From positions 70,078,754 through 70,142,753 of the forward strand of contig OZ024854.1 of assembly GCA_964017155.1 (NCBI GenBank): a DNA stretch of 64,000 bases, read 5' to 3'. This document shows positions 1 through 10,200 of this stretch, in pieces. Numbering within the stretch: position 1 is the first letter of the stretch; each line of letters opens with the position of its first letter. A program made the translations under genes and the position numbers. The notes below the pieces were generated by a model. It ran no database searches. It was not told the origin of the DNA and saw only the letters and a program-made list of their open reading frames with translations. This DNA comes from Oasisia sp. SBJ-2009. Lineage: Eukaryota; Annelida; Polychaeta; Sabellida; Siboglinidae.

Positions 1-47
1 TACTCCCGCCGTTTACCCAGCGATCGGCACGGGATTATGTTGAAAAG

Positions 48-63
48 AATGTAAACATACATT
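48..63. repeat. Short dyad, 6-bp arms with 4-base loop
   Basis: AATGTA and TACATT flank 'aaca', so either strand could fold into a 6-bp stem. Monomers reading 'cagacat' instead of 'catacat' keep a 5-bp version. One copy near 30979 reads 'gtaaatatacatttac', which also has a 6-bp stem in the alternative register. The site recurs once per monomer. Folding and any role are inference. Confidence 0.6.
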
Positions 64-76
64 TACGCTTCCACTA

Positions 77-123
77 CTGATCCCCCGTAGACGGATCGGA
101 CTTTGTCGTTTTCCTCGATTTGT
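77..123 (+). repeat. 47-bp internal direct repeat, copy 1
   Basis: It begins 'ctgatcccccgtagacgg' and ends 'cctcgatttgt'. A second copy starts 182 bases downstream in the same monomer. In variant E the two copies are identical over all 47 bases; in A they differ at one base ('gacgga' versus 'gacgaa'). The pair is present in all full-length monomers. It splits the monomer into halves of 182 and 187/190 bp and is the inferred exchange site for the 554- and 190-bp units. Confidence 0.95.
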
Positions 124-192
124 TTCCAAAAGTTGGCAAGACGACGCGCACGGTCAGTTGGTTTCGTCGAGAGAGTCGTAGTTACACCCCTT

Positions 193-205
193 GCGTGGCA
201 CACGC
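193..205. repeat. Short dyad in the variable core, 5-bp arms
   Basis: GCGTG and CACGC flank 'gca'. Monomers with 'gcgtggaatacgc' or 'gcgtggattacgc' keep a 4-bp stem (GCGT/ACGC). Monomers with 'gcatggcacacgc' (B and E) break it. It lies in the most variable part of the monomer. The structure is visible in the sequence; a function is not. Confidence 0.5.
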
Positions 206-258
206 ACGAGAAGACCGACCGGCGCGTCGAACTTGGCCGTTTCTCTCGATTCTCAAAA

Positions 259-305
259 CTGATCCCCCGTAGACGAATCGGACTTTGTCGTTTTCCTCGA
301 TTTGT
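259..305 (+). repeat. 47-bp internal direct repeat, copy 2
   Basis: Second copy of the segment at 77-123, followed by a different flank ('gcaactatcaccctg' instead of 'ttccaaaa'). In B, C, F, G and most 372-bp monomers it carries 'ttgctcg' in place of 'ttcctcg'. D and its mosaics carry 'ttgctct'. Confidence 0.95.
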
Positions 306-369
306 GCAACTATCACCCTGTTAAGGTCGCCAATCGCCTCGTCACCTCATCTAGTTAGTGGTTCATTAT

Positions 370-1485
370 TACTCCCGCCGTTTACCCAGCGGTCGGCACG
401 GAATTATGTTGAAAAGAATGTAAACATACATTTACGCTTCCACTACTGATCCCCCGTAGACGGATCGGACTTTGTCGTTTTCCTCGATTTGTTTCCAAAA
501 CTTGGCAAGACGATGCGCACGGTCAGTTGGTTTCGTCGAGAGATTCGTAGTTACACCCCTTGCATGGCACACGCCCGAGAAGACCGACCGGCGCGTCGAA
601 CTTGGCCGTTTCTCTCGAATCTCAAAACTGATCCCCCGTAGACGGATCGGACTGTGTCGTTTTGCTCGATTTGTGCAACTATCACCCTGTTACGGTCGCC
701 AAATGCCTCGTCACCTCATCTAGTTAGTGGTTCATCATTATTACTCCCGCCGTTTACCCAGCGATCGGCACGGAATTATGTTGAAAAGAATGTAAACAGA
801 CATTTACGCTTCCCCAACTGATCCCCCGTAGACGGATCGGACTTTGTCGTTTTCCTCGATTTGTTTCCAAAACTTGGCAAGACGATGCGCACGGTCAGTT
901 GGTTTCGTCGAGAGAGTCGTAGTTACACCCTTTGCATGGCACACGCCCGAGAAGACCGACCGTCGCGTCGAACTTGGCCGTTTCTCTCGATTCTCAAAAC
1001 TGATCCCCCGTAGACGGATCGGACTTTGTCGTTTTGCTCGATTTGTGCAACTATCACCCTGTTACGGTCGCCAAATGCCTCGTCACCTCATCTAGTTAGT
1101 GGTTCATCATTATTACTCCCGCCGTTTACCCAGCGATCGGCACGGGATTATGTTGAAAAGAATGTAAACAGACATTTACGCTTCACCAACTGATCCCCCG
1201 TAGACGGATCGGACTTTGTCGTTTTCCTCGATTTGTTTCCAAAACTTGGCAAGACGATGCGCACGGTCAGTTGGTTTCGTCGAGAGAGTCATAGTTACAC
1301 TCCGTGCGTGGAATACGCCCGAGAAGACCGACCGGCGCGTCGAACTTGGCCGTTTCTCTCGATTCTCAAAACTGATCCCCCGTAGACGCATGGGACTTTG
1401 TCGTTTTGCTCGATTTGTGCAACTATCACCCTGTTACGGTCGCCAAATGCCTCGTCACCTCATCTAGTTAGTGGTTCGTCATTAT
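370..1485 (+). repeat. Irregular array, monomers B-E-F
   Basis: Monomers start at 370 (B), 742 (E with a 372-bp tail) and 1114 (F). From about 783 this stretch begins a segment that is copied 2036 bp downstream. F carries 'gtcatag' and the 'gacgcatggg' mark. No coding sequence is supported. Confidence 0.9.
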
Positions 1486-2096
1486 TACTCCCGCCGTTTA
1501 CCCAGCGATCGGCACGGGATTATGTTGAAAAGAATGTAAACATACATTTACGCTTCCACTACTGATCCCCCGTAGACGGATCGGACTTTGTCGTTTTCCT
1601 CGATTTGTTTCCAAAATTTGGCAAGACGACGCGCACGGTCAGTTGGTTTCGTCGAGAGAGTCGTAGTTACACTCCGTGCGTGGATTACGCCCGAGAAGAT
1701 CGACCGGCGCGTCGAACTTGGCCGTTTCTCTCGATTCTCAAAACTGATCCCCCGTAGACGGATCGGACTTTGTCGTTTTCCTCGATTTGTTTCCAAAACT
1801 TGGCAAGACGATGCGCACGGTCAGTTGGTTTCGTCGAGAGATTCGTAGTTACACCCCTTGCATGGCACACGCCCGAGAAGACCGACCGGTGCGTCGAACT
1901 TGGCCGTTTCTCTCGAATCTCAAAACTGATCCCCCGTAGACGGATCGGACTGTGTCGTTTTGCTCGATTTGTGCAACTATCACCCTGTTACGGTCGCCAA
2001 ATGCCCCGTCACCTCATCTAGTTAGTGGTTCATCATTATTACTCCCGCCGTTTACCCAGCGGTCGGCACGGAATTATGTTGAAAAGAATGTAAACA
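783..2096 (+). repeat. 1.3-kb duplicated segment, copy 1 (offset 2036 bp)
   Basis: This segment (E, F, the 554-bp unit and the next monomer's head) matches 2819-4132 at a fixed offset of 2036. The left limit lies in the head of E ('ggaattatg' here against 'ggaattttg' there). The right limit is where this copy reads 'cagacat' and the other 'catacat'. The one mismatch I noticed is C at 2006 against T at 4042. The ends are approximate because flanking monomers are also similar. Confidence 0.85.
1486..2039 (+). repeat. Oversized 554-bp unit (372 + 182), copy 1
   Basis: The unit has three copies of the 47-bp internal repeat, starting at 1562, 1744 and 1926, exactly 182 bases apart. The first 182-bp segment is G-like ('aaaatttggcaag', 'gtggattacg', 'gaagatcgac'). 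The second is B-like ('gacgatgcgc', 'agattcgtag', 'accggtgcgtcg'). It therefore looks like a G monomer joined to a B monomer out of phase, by exchange between 47-bp copy 2 of one and copy 1 of the other. This shifts the reading phase by two bases relative to earlier monomers. Confidence 0.93.
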
Positions 2097-3521
2097 GACA
2101 TTTACGCTTCCCCAACTGATCCCCCGTAGACGGATCGGACTTTGTCGTTTTCCTCGATTTGTTTCCAAAAGTTGGCAAGACGACGCGCACGGTCAGTTGG
2201 TTTCGTCGAGAGAGTCGTAGTTACACCCCTTGCGTGGCACACGCCCGAGAAGACCGACCGGCGCGTCGAACTTGGCCGTTTCTCTCGATTCTCGAAACTG
2301 ATCCCCCGTAGACGAATCGGACTTTGTCGTTTTCCTCGATTTGTGCAACTATCACCCTGTTAAGGTCGCCAATCGCCTCGTCACCTCATCTAGTTAGTGG
2401 TTCATTATTACTCCCGCCGTTTACCCAGCGGTCGGCACGGAATTATGTTGAAAAGAATGTAAACAGACATTTACGCTTCCACAACTAATCCCCCGTAGAC
2501 GGATCGGACTTTGTCGTTTTCCTCGATTTGTTTCCAAAACTTGGCAAGACGACGCGCACGGTCAGTTGGTTTCGTCGAGAGAGTCGTAGTTACACTCCGT
2601 GCGTGGAATACGCCCGAGAAGACCGACCGGCGCGTCGAATTTGGGCGTTTCTTTCGATTCTCAAAACTGATCCCCCGTAGACGGATCGGACTTTGTCGTT
2701 TTGCTCTATTTGTGCAACTATCACCCTGTTAAGGTCGCCAAATGCCTTGACACCTCATCTAGTTAGTGGTTCATTATTACTCCCGCCGTTTACCCAGCGG
2801 TCGCCACGGAATTTTGTTGAAAAGAATGTAAACAGACATTTACGCTTCCCCAACTGATCCCCCGTAGACGGATCGGACTTTGTCGTTTTCCTCGATTTGT
2901 TTCCAAAACTTGGCAAGACGATGCGCACGGTCAGTTGGTTTCGTCGAGAGAGTCGTAGTTACACCCTTTGCATGGCACACGCCCGAGAAGACCGACCGTC
3001 GCGTCGAACTTGGCCGTTTCTCTCGATTCTCAAAACTGATCCCCCGTAGACGGATCGGACTTTGTCGTTTTGCTCGATTTGTGCAACTATCACCCTGTTA
3101 CGGTCGCCAAATGCCTCGTCACCTCATCTAGTTAGTGGTTCATCATTATTACTCCCGCCGTTTACCCAGCGATCGGCACGGGATTATGTTGAAAAGAATG
3201 TAAACAGACATTTACGCTTCACCAACTGATCCCCCGTAGACGGATCGGACTTTGTCGTTTTCCTCGATTTGTTTCCAAAACTTGGCAAGACGATGCGCAC
3301 GGTCAGTTGGTTTCGTCGAGAGAGTCATAGTTACACTCCGTGCGTGGAATACGCCCGAGAAGACCGACCGGCGCGTCGAACTTGGCCGTTTCTCTCGATT
3401 CTCAAAACTGATCCCCCGTAGACGCATGGGACTTTGTCGTTTTGCTCGATTTGTGCAACTATCACCCTGTTACGGTCGCCAAATGCCTCGTCACCTCATC
3501 TAGTTAGTGGTTCGTCATTAT
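2040..3521 (+). repeat. Irregular array, monomers A-D-E-F
   Basis: Monomers start at 2040 (A), 2409 (D), 2778 (E with 372-bp tail) and 3150 (F). The D monomer shows 'gaatttgggcg', 'tctttcg', 'gctctattt' and 'ccttgacacc', and its neighbour's head reads 'cggtcgccacggaattttg'. This D-to-E pairing recurs through the rest of the array and is a founder of the later higher-order repeats. Confidence 0.9.
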
Positions 3522-4132
3522 TACTCCCGCCGTTTACCCAGCGATCGGCACGGGATTATGTTGAAAAGAATGTAAACATACATTTACGCTTCCACTACTG
3601 ATCCCCCGTAGACGGATCGGACTTTGTCGTTTTCCTCGATTTGTTTCCAAAATTTGGCAAGACGACGCGCACGGTCAGTTGGTTTCGTCGAGAGAGTCGT
3701 AGTTACACTCCGTGCGTGGATTACGCCCGAGAAGATCGACCGGCGCGTCGAACTTGGCCGTTTCTCTCGATTCTCAAAACTGATCCCCCGTAGACGGATC
3801 GGACTTTGTCGTTTTCCTCGATTTGTTTCCAAAACTTGGCAAGACGATGCGCACGGTCAGTTGGTTTCGTCGAGAGATTCGTAGTTACACCCCTTGCATG
3901 GCACACGCCCGAGAAGACCGACCGGTGCGTCGAACTTGGCCGTTTCTCTCGAATCTCAAAACTGATCCCCCGTAGACGGATCGGACTGTGTCGTTTTGCT
4001 CGATTTGTGCAACTATCACCCTGTTACGGTCGCCAAATGCCTCGTCACCTCATCTAGTTAGTGGTTCATCATTATTACTCCCGCCGTTTACCCAGCGGTC
4101 GGCACGGAATTATGTTGAAAAGAATGTAAACA
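2819..4132 (+). repeat. 1.3-kb duplicated segment, copy 2 (offset 2036 bp)
   Basis: Partner of 783-2096, including the second 554-bp unit. The shared G/B junction with the same private bases ('gaagatcgac', 'accggtgcgtcg') means the odd unit arose once and was then copied along with its neighbours. Confidence 0.85.
3522..4075 (+). repeat. Oversized 554-bp unit (372 + 182), copy 2
   Basis: Same structure as 1486-2039, with 47-bp copies starting at 3598, 3780 and 3962. It shares that unit's private substitutions and differs from it by T at 4042, so it is a duplicate rather than an independent event. Confidence 0.93.
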
Positions 4133-4816
4133 TACATTTACGCTTCCACTACTGATCCCCCGTAGACGGATCGGACTTTGTCGTTTTCCTCGATTTGTTT
4201 CCAAAATTTGGCAAGACGACGCGCACGGTCAGTTGGTTTCGTCGAGAGAGTCGTAGTTACACTCCGTGCGTGGATTACGCCCGAGAAGACCGACCGGCGC
4301 GTCGAACTTGGCCGTTTCTCTCGATTCTCAAAACTGATCCCCCGTAGACGGATCGGACTTTGTCGTTTTGCTCGATTTGTGCAACTATCACCCTGTTACG
4401 GTCGCCAAATGCCTCGTCACCTCATCTAGTTAGTGGTTCATCATTATTACTCCCGCCGTTTACCCAGCGATCGGCACGGGATTATGTTGAAAAGAATGTA
4501 AACATACATTTACGCTTCACCAACTGATCCCCCGTAGACGGATCGGACTTTGTCGTTTTCCTCGATTTGTTTCCAAAAGTTGGCAAGACGACGCGCACGG
4601 TCAGTTGGTTTCGTCGAGAGAGTCGTAGTTACACCCCTTGCGTGGCACACGCCCGAGAAGACCGACCGGCGCGTCGAACTTGGCCGTTTCTCTCGATTCT
4701 CAAAACTGATCCCCCGTAGACGAATCGGACTTTGTCGTTTTCCTCGATTTGTGCAACTATCACCCTGTTAAGGTCGCCAATCGCCTCGTCACCTCATCTA
4801 GTTAGTGGTTCATTAT
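4076..4816 (+). repeat. Irregular array, monomers G-A
   Basis: Monomers start at 4076 (G, 372 bp, 'gtggattacg') and 4448 (A, 369 bp). The G copy shows what the left half of the 554-bp units looks like in an intact monomer. Confidence 0.9.
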
Positions 4817-5006
4817 TACTCCCGCCGTTTACCCAGCGGTCGGCACGGAATTATGTTGAAAAGAATGTAAACATACATTTACGCTTCCACTACTGATCCC
4901 CCGTAGACGGATCGGACTTTGTCGTTTTCCTCGATTTGTGCAACTATCACCCTGTTACGGTCGCCAAATGCCTCGTCACCTCATCTAGTTAGTGGTTCAT
5001 CATTAT
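4817..5006 (+). repeat. Undersized 190-bp unit (372 - 182)
   Basis: This unit holds only one 47-bp segment, starting at 4893, and passes from the left flank of copy 1 ('cttccactactgatc') straight to the right flank of copy 2 ('gatttgtgcaactatc'). Exactly one 182-bp half is missing. It is the expected deletion product of exchange between the two 47-bp copies, the reciprocal type of the 554-bp units. Confidence 0.93.
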
Positions 5007-7229
5007 TACTCCCGCCGTTTACCCAGCGATCGGCACGGAATTATGTTGAAAAGAATGTAAACAGACATTTACGCTTCCCCAAGTGATCCCCCGTAGATGG
5101 ATCGGACTTTGTCGTTTTCCTCGATTTGTTTCCAAAACTTGGCAAGAGGACGCGCACGGTCAGTTAGTTTCGTCGAGAGAGTCATAGTTACACTCCGTGC
5201 GTGGAATACGCCCGAGAAGACCGACCGGCGCGTCGAACTTGGCCGTTTCTCTCGATTCTCAAAACTGATCCCCCGTAGACGAATCGGACTTTGTCGTTTT
5301 CCTCGATTTGTGCAACTATCACCCTGTTAAGGTCGCCAATCGCATCGTCACCTCATCTAGTTAGTGGTTCATTATTACTCCCGCCGTTTTCCCAGCGGTC
5401 GGCACGGAATACTGTTGAAAAGAATGTAAACATACATTTACGCTTCCACTACTGATCCCCCGTAGACGGATCGGACTTTGTCGTTTTCCTCGATTTGTTT
5501 CCAAAATTTGGCAAGACGACGCGCACGGTCAGTTGGTTTCGTCGAGAGAGTCGTAGTTACACTCCGTGCGTGGATTACGCCCGAGAAGACCGACCGGCGC
5601 GTCGACCTTGGCCGTTTCTCTCGATTCTCAAAACTGATCCCCCGTAGACGGATCGATCTTTGTCGTTTTGCTCGATTTGTGCAACTATCACCCTGTTACG
5701 GTCGCCAAATGCCTCGTCACCTCACCTAGTTAGTGGTTCATCATTATTACTCCCGCCGTTTACCCAGCTATCGGCACGGAATTATGTTGAAAAGAATGTA
5801 AACAGACATTTACGCTTCCCCGACTGATCCCCCGTAGACGGATCGGACTTTGTCGTTTTCCTCGATTTGTTTCCAAAAGTTGGCAAGACGACGCGCACGG
5901 TCAGTTGGTTTCGTCGAGAGAGTCGTAGTTACACCCCTTGCGTGGCACACGCCCGAGAAGACCGACCGGCGCGTCGAACTTGGCCGTTTCTCTCGATTCT
6001 CGAAACTGATCCCCCGTAGACGAATCGGACTTTGTCGTTTTCCTCGATTTGTGCAACTATCACCCTGTTAAGGTCGCCAATCGCCTCGTCACCTCATCTA
6101 GTTAGTGGTTCATTATTACTCCCGCCGTTTACCCAGCGGTCGGCACGGAATTATGTTGAAAAGAATGTAAACAGACATTTACGCTTCACCAACTGATCCC
6201 CCGTAGACGGATCGGACTTTGTCGTTTTCCTCGATTTGTTTCCAAAACTTGGCAAGACGATGCGCACGGTCAGTTGGTTTCGTCGAGAGAGTCATAGTTA
6301 CACTCCGTGCGTGGAATACGCCCGAGAAGACCGACCGGCGCGTCGAACTTGGCCGTTTCTCTCGATTCTCAAAACTGATCCCCCGTAGACGCATGGGACT
6401 TTGTCGTTTTGCTCGATTTGTGCAACTATCACCCTGTTACGGTCGCCAAATGCCTCGTCACCTCATCTAGTTAGTGGTTCATCATTATTACTCCCGCCGT
6501 TTACCCAGCGATCGGCACGGGATTATGTTGAAAAGAATGTAAACATACATTTACGCTTCCACTACTGATCCCCCGTAGACGGATCGGACTTTGTCGTTTT
6601 CCTCGATTTGTTTCCAAAAGTTGGCAAGACGACGCGCACGGTCAGTTGGTTTCGTCGAGAGAGTCGTAGTTACACCCCTTGCGTGGCACACGCACGAGAA
6701 GACCGACCGGCGCGTCGAACTTGGCCGTTTCTCTCGATTCTCAAAACTGATCCCCCGTAGACGAATCGGACTTTGTCGTTTTCCTCGATTTGTGCAACTA
6801 TCACCCTGTTAAGGTCGCCAATCGCCTCGTCACCTCATCTAGTTAGTGGTTCATTATTACTCCCGCCGTTTACCCAGCGGTCGGCACGGAATTATGTTGA
6901 AAAGAATGTAAACATACATTTACGCTTCCACTACTGATCCCCCGTAGACGGATCGGACTTTGTCGTTTTCCTCGATTTGTTTCCAAAACTTGGCAAGACG
7001 ATGCGCACGGTCAGTTTGTTTCGTCGAGAGATTCGTAGTTACACCCCTTGCATGGCACACGCCCGAGAAGACCGACCGGCGCGTCGAACTTGGCCGTTTC
7101 TCTCGAATCTCAAAACTGATCCCCCGTAGACGGATCGGACTGTGTCGTTTTGCTCGATTTGTGCAACTATCACCCTGTTACGGTCGCCAAATGCCTCGTC
7201 ACCTCATCTAGTTAGTGGTTCATCATTAT
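5007..7229 (+). repeat. Irregular array, six monomers
   Basis: Monomers start at 5007 (C head and core joined to an A tail), 5376 (G), 5748 (A), 6117 (F), 6489 (A) and 6858 (B). A substitution at the start of the 5007 monomer's first 47-bp repeat ('gtagatgg') creates an ATG at 5097, which I judge accidental. The 6489-6858 pair resembles the A-B pair at 1-741, including the shared 'cacgcacgag' mark, which suggests a local copy of about 6.5 kb offset. Confidence 0.85.
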
Positions 7230-10200
7230 TACTCCCGCCGTTTACCCAGCGATCGGCACGGGATTATGTTGAAAAGAATGTAAACAGACATTTACGCTTC
7301 CCTAATTGATCCCCCGTACACGGATCGGACTTTGTCGTTTTCCTCGATTTGTTTCCAAAATTTGGCAAGACGACGCGTACGGTCAGTTGGTTTCGTCGAG
7401 AGAGTCGTAGTTACACTCCGTGCGTGGATTACGCCCGAGAAGACCGACCGGCGCGTCGAACTTGGCCGTTTCTCTCGATTCTCAAAACTGATCCCCCGTA
7501 GACGAATCGGACTTTGTCGTTTTGCTCGATTTGTGCAACTATCACCCTGTTAAGGTCGCCAAATGCCTCGTCACCTCATCTAGTTAGTGGTTCATCATTA
7601 TTACTCCCGCCGTTTACCCAGCGGTCGGCACGGAATTCTGTTGAAAAGAATGTAAACAGACATTTACGCTTCCACTACTGATCCCCCGTAGACGGATCGG
7701 ACTTTGTCGTTTTCCTCGATTTGTTTCCAAAACTTGGCAAAACGATGCGCACGGTCAGTTGGTTTCGTCGAGAGATTCGTAGTTACACCCCTTGCATGGC
7801 ACACGCCCGAGAAGACCGACCGGCGCGTCGAACTTGGCCGTTTCTCTCAAATCTCAAAACTGATCCCCCGTAGACGGATCGGACTGTGTCGTTTTGCTCG
7901 ATTTGTGCAACTATCACCCTGTTACGGTCGCCAAATGCCTCGTCACCTCATCTAGTTAGTGGTTCATCATTATTACTCCCGCCGTTTACCCAGCGGTCGG
8001 CACGGAATTCTGTTGAAAAGAATGTAAACAGACATTTACGCTTCCCCAAGTGATCCCCCGTAGACGGATCGGACTTTGTCGTTTTCCTCGATTTGTTTCC
8101 AAAACTTGGCAAGAGGACGCGCACGGTCAGTTAGTTTCGTCGAGAGAGTCATAGTTACACTCCGTGCGTGGAATACGCCCGAGAAGACCGACCGGCGCGT
8201 CGAACTTGGCCGTTTCTCTCGATTCTCAAAACTGATTCCCCGTAGACGGATCGGACTTTGTCGTTTTGCTCGATTTGTACAACTATCACCTTGTTACGGT
8301 CGCCAAATGCCTCGTCACCTCATCTAGTTAGTGGTTCATCATTATTACTCCCGCCGTTTACCCAGCGATCGACACGGGATTATGTTGAAAAGAATGTAAA
8401 CAGACATTTACGCTTCCCTAATTGATCCCCCGTACACGGATCGGACTTTGTCGTTTTCCTCGATTTGTTTCCAAAATTTGGCAAGACGACGCGTACGGTC
8501 AGTTGGTTTCGTCGAGAGAGTCGTAGTTACACTCCGTGCGTGGATTACGCCCGAGAAGACCGACCGGCGCGTCGAACTTGGCCGTTTCTCTCGATTCTCA
8601 AAACTGATCCCCCGTAGACGAATCGGACTTTGTCGTTTTGCTCGATTTGTGCAACTATCACCCTGTTAAGGTCGCCAAATGCCTCGTCACCTCATCTAGT
8701 TAGTGGTTCATCATTATTACTCCCGCCGTTTACCCAGCGGTCGGCACGGAATTCTGTTGAAAAGAATGTAAACAGACATTTACGCTTCCACTACTGATCC
8801 CCCGTAGACGGATCGGACTTTGTCGTTTTCCTCGATTTGTTTCCAAAACTTGGCAAGACGATGCGCACGGTCAGTTGGTTTCGTCGAGAGATTCGTAGTT
8901 ACACCCCTTGCATGGCACACGCCCGAGAAGACCGACCGGCGCGTCGAACTTGGCCGTTTCTCTCGAATCTCAAAACTGATCCCCCGTAGACGGATCGGAC
9001 TGTGTCGTTTTGCTCGATTTGTGCAACTATCACCCTGTTACGGTCGCCAAATGCCTCGTCACCTCATCTAGTTAGTGGTTCATCATTATTACTCCCGCCG
9101 TTTACCCAGCGATCGGCACGGAATTATGTTGAAAAGAATGTAAACAGACATTTACGCTTCCCCAAGTGATCCCCCGTAGACGGATCGGACTTTGTCGTTT
9201 TCCTCGATTTTTTTCCAAAACTTGGCAAGAGGACGAGCACGGTCAGTTGGTTTCGTCGAGAGAGTCATAGTTACACCCCTTGCGTGGCACACGCCCGAGA
9301 AGACCGACCGGCGCGTCGAACTTGGCCGTTTCTCTCGATTCTCAAAACTGATCCCCCGTAGACGAATCGGACTTTGTCGTTTTCCTCGATTTGTGCAACT
9401 ATCACCCTGTTAAGGTCGCCAATCGCCTCGTCACCTCATCTAGTTAGTGGTTCATTATTACTCCCGCCGTTTACCCAGCGGTCGGCACGGAATTCTGTTG
9501 AAAAGAATGTAAACAGACATTTACGCTTCCACTACTGATCCCCCGTAGACGGATCGGACTTTGTCGTTTTCCTCGATTTGTTTCCAAAACTTGGCAAGAC
9601 GACGCGCACGGTCAGTTGGTTTCGTCGAGAGAGTCGTAGTTACACTCCGTGCGTGGAATACGCCCGAGAAGACCGACCGGCGCGTCGAATTTGGGCGTTT
9701 CTTTCGATTCTCAAAACTGATCCCCCGTAGACGGATCGGACTTTGTCGTTTTGCTCTATTTGTGCAACTATCACCCTGTTAAGGTCGCCAAATGCCTTGA
9801 CACCTCATCTAGTTAGTGGTTCATTATTACTCCCGCCGTTTACCCAGCGGTCGGCACGGAATTATGTTGAAAAGAATGTAAACATACATTTACGCTTCCA
9901 CTACTGATCCCCCGTAGACGGATCGGACTTTGTCGTTTTCCTCGATTTGTTTCCAAAACTTGGCAAGACGATGCGCACGGTCAGTTGGTTTCGTCGAGAG
10001 ATTCGTAGTTACACCCCTTGCATGGCACACGCCCGAGAAGACCGACCGGCGCGTCGAACTTGGCCGTTTCTCTCAAATCTCAAAACTGATCCCCCGTAGA
10101 CGGATCGGACTGTGTCGTTTTGCTCGATTTGTGCAACTATCACCCTGTTACGGTCGCCAAATGCCTCGTCACCTCATCTAGTTAGTGGTTCATCATTATT

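Larger units (their letters stand above)
1..369 (+). repeat. Reference monomer (variant A, 369 bp)
   Basis: Used as the map for all other copies. It has 186 G+C of 369 bases and about 36 CpG by hand count. It holds a 47-bp segment twice (77-123 and 259-305), a short dyad at 48-63, another at 193-205 and a third at 126-136. The stretch around 165-205 is where variants differ most. This copy carries the A marks 'gttggcaag' and 'ccttgcgtggcac', plus a 'cacgcacgag' change that returns in the monomer starting at 6489. It belongs to the irregular left part of the array. Confidence 0.95.

Noticed and set aside
5097..5330. Open frame with a true ATG
   Set aside because: The ATG comes from a private 'gtagatgg' change in one monomer. 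The rest of the frame is the common repeat frame.
1176..6394. Antisense open frames of 61-82 codons, for example at 1176-1391, 1548-1796, 3212-3427 and 6179-6394
   Set aside because: They are opposite-strand shadows of the monomer, present only in copies where 'gcatggg' or nearby changes supply a start.
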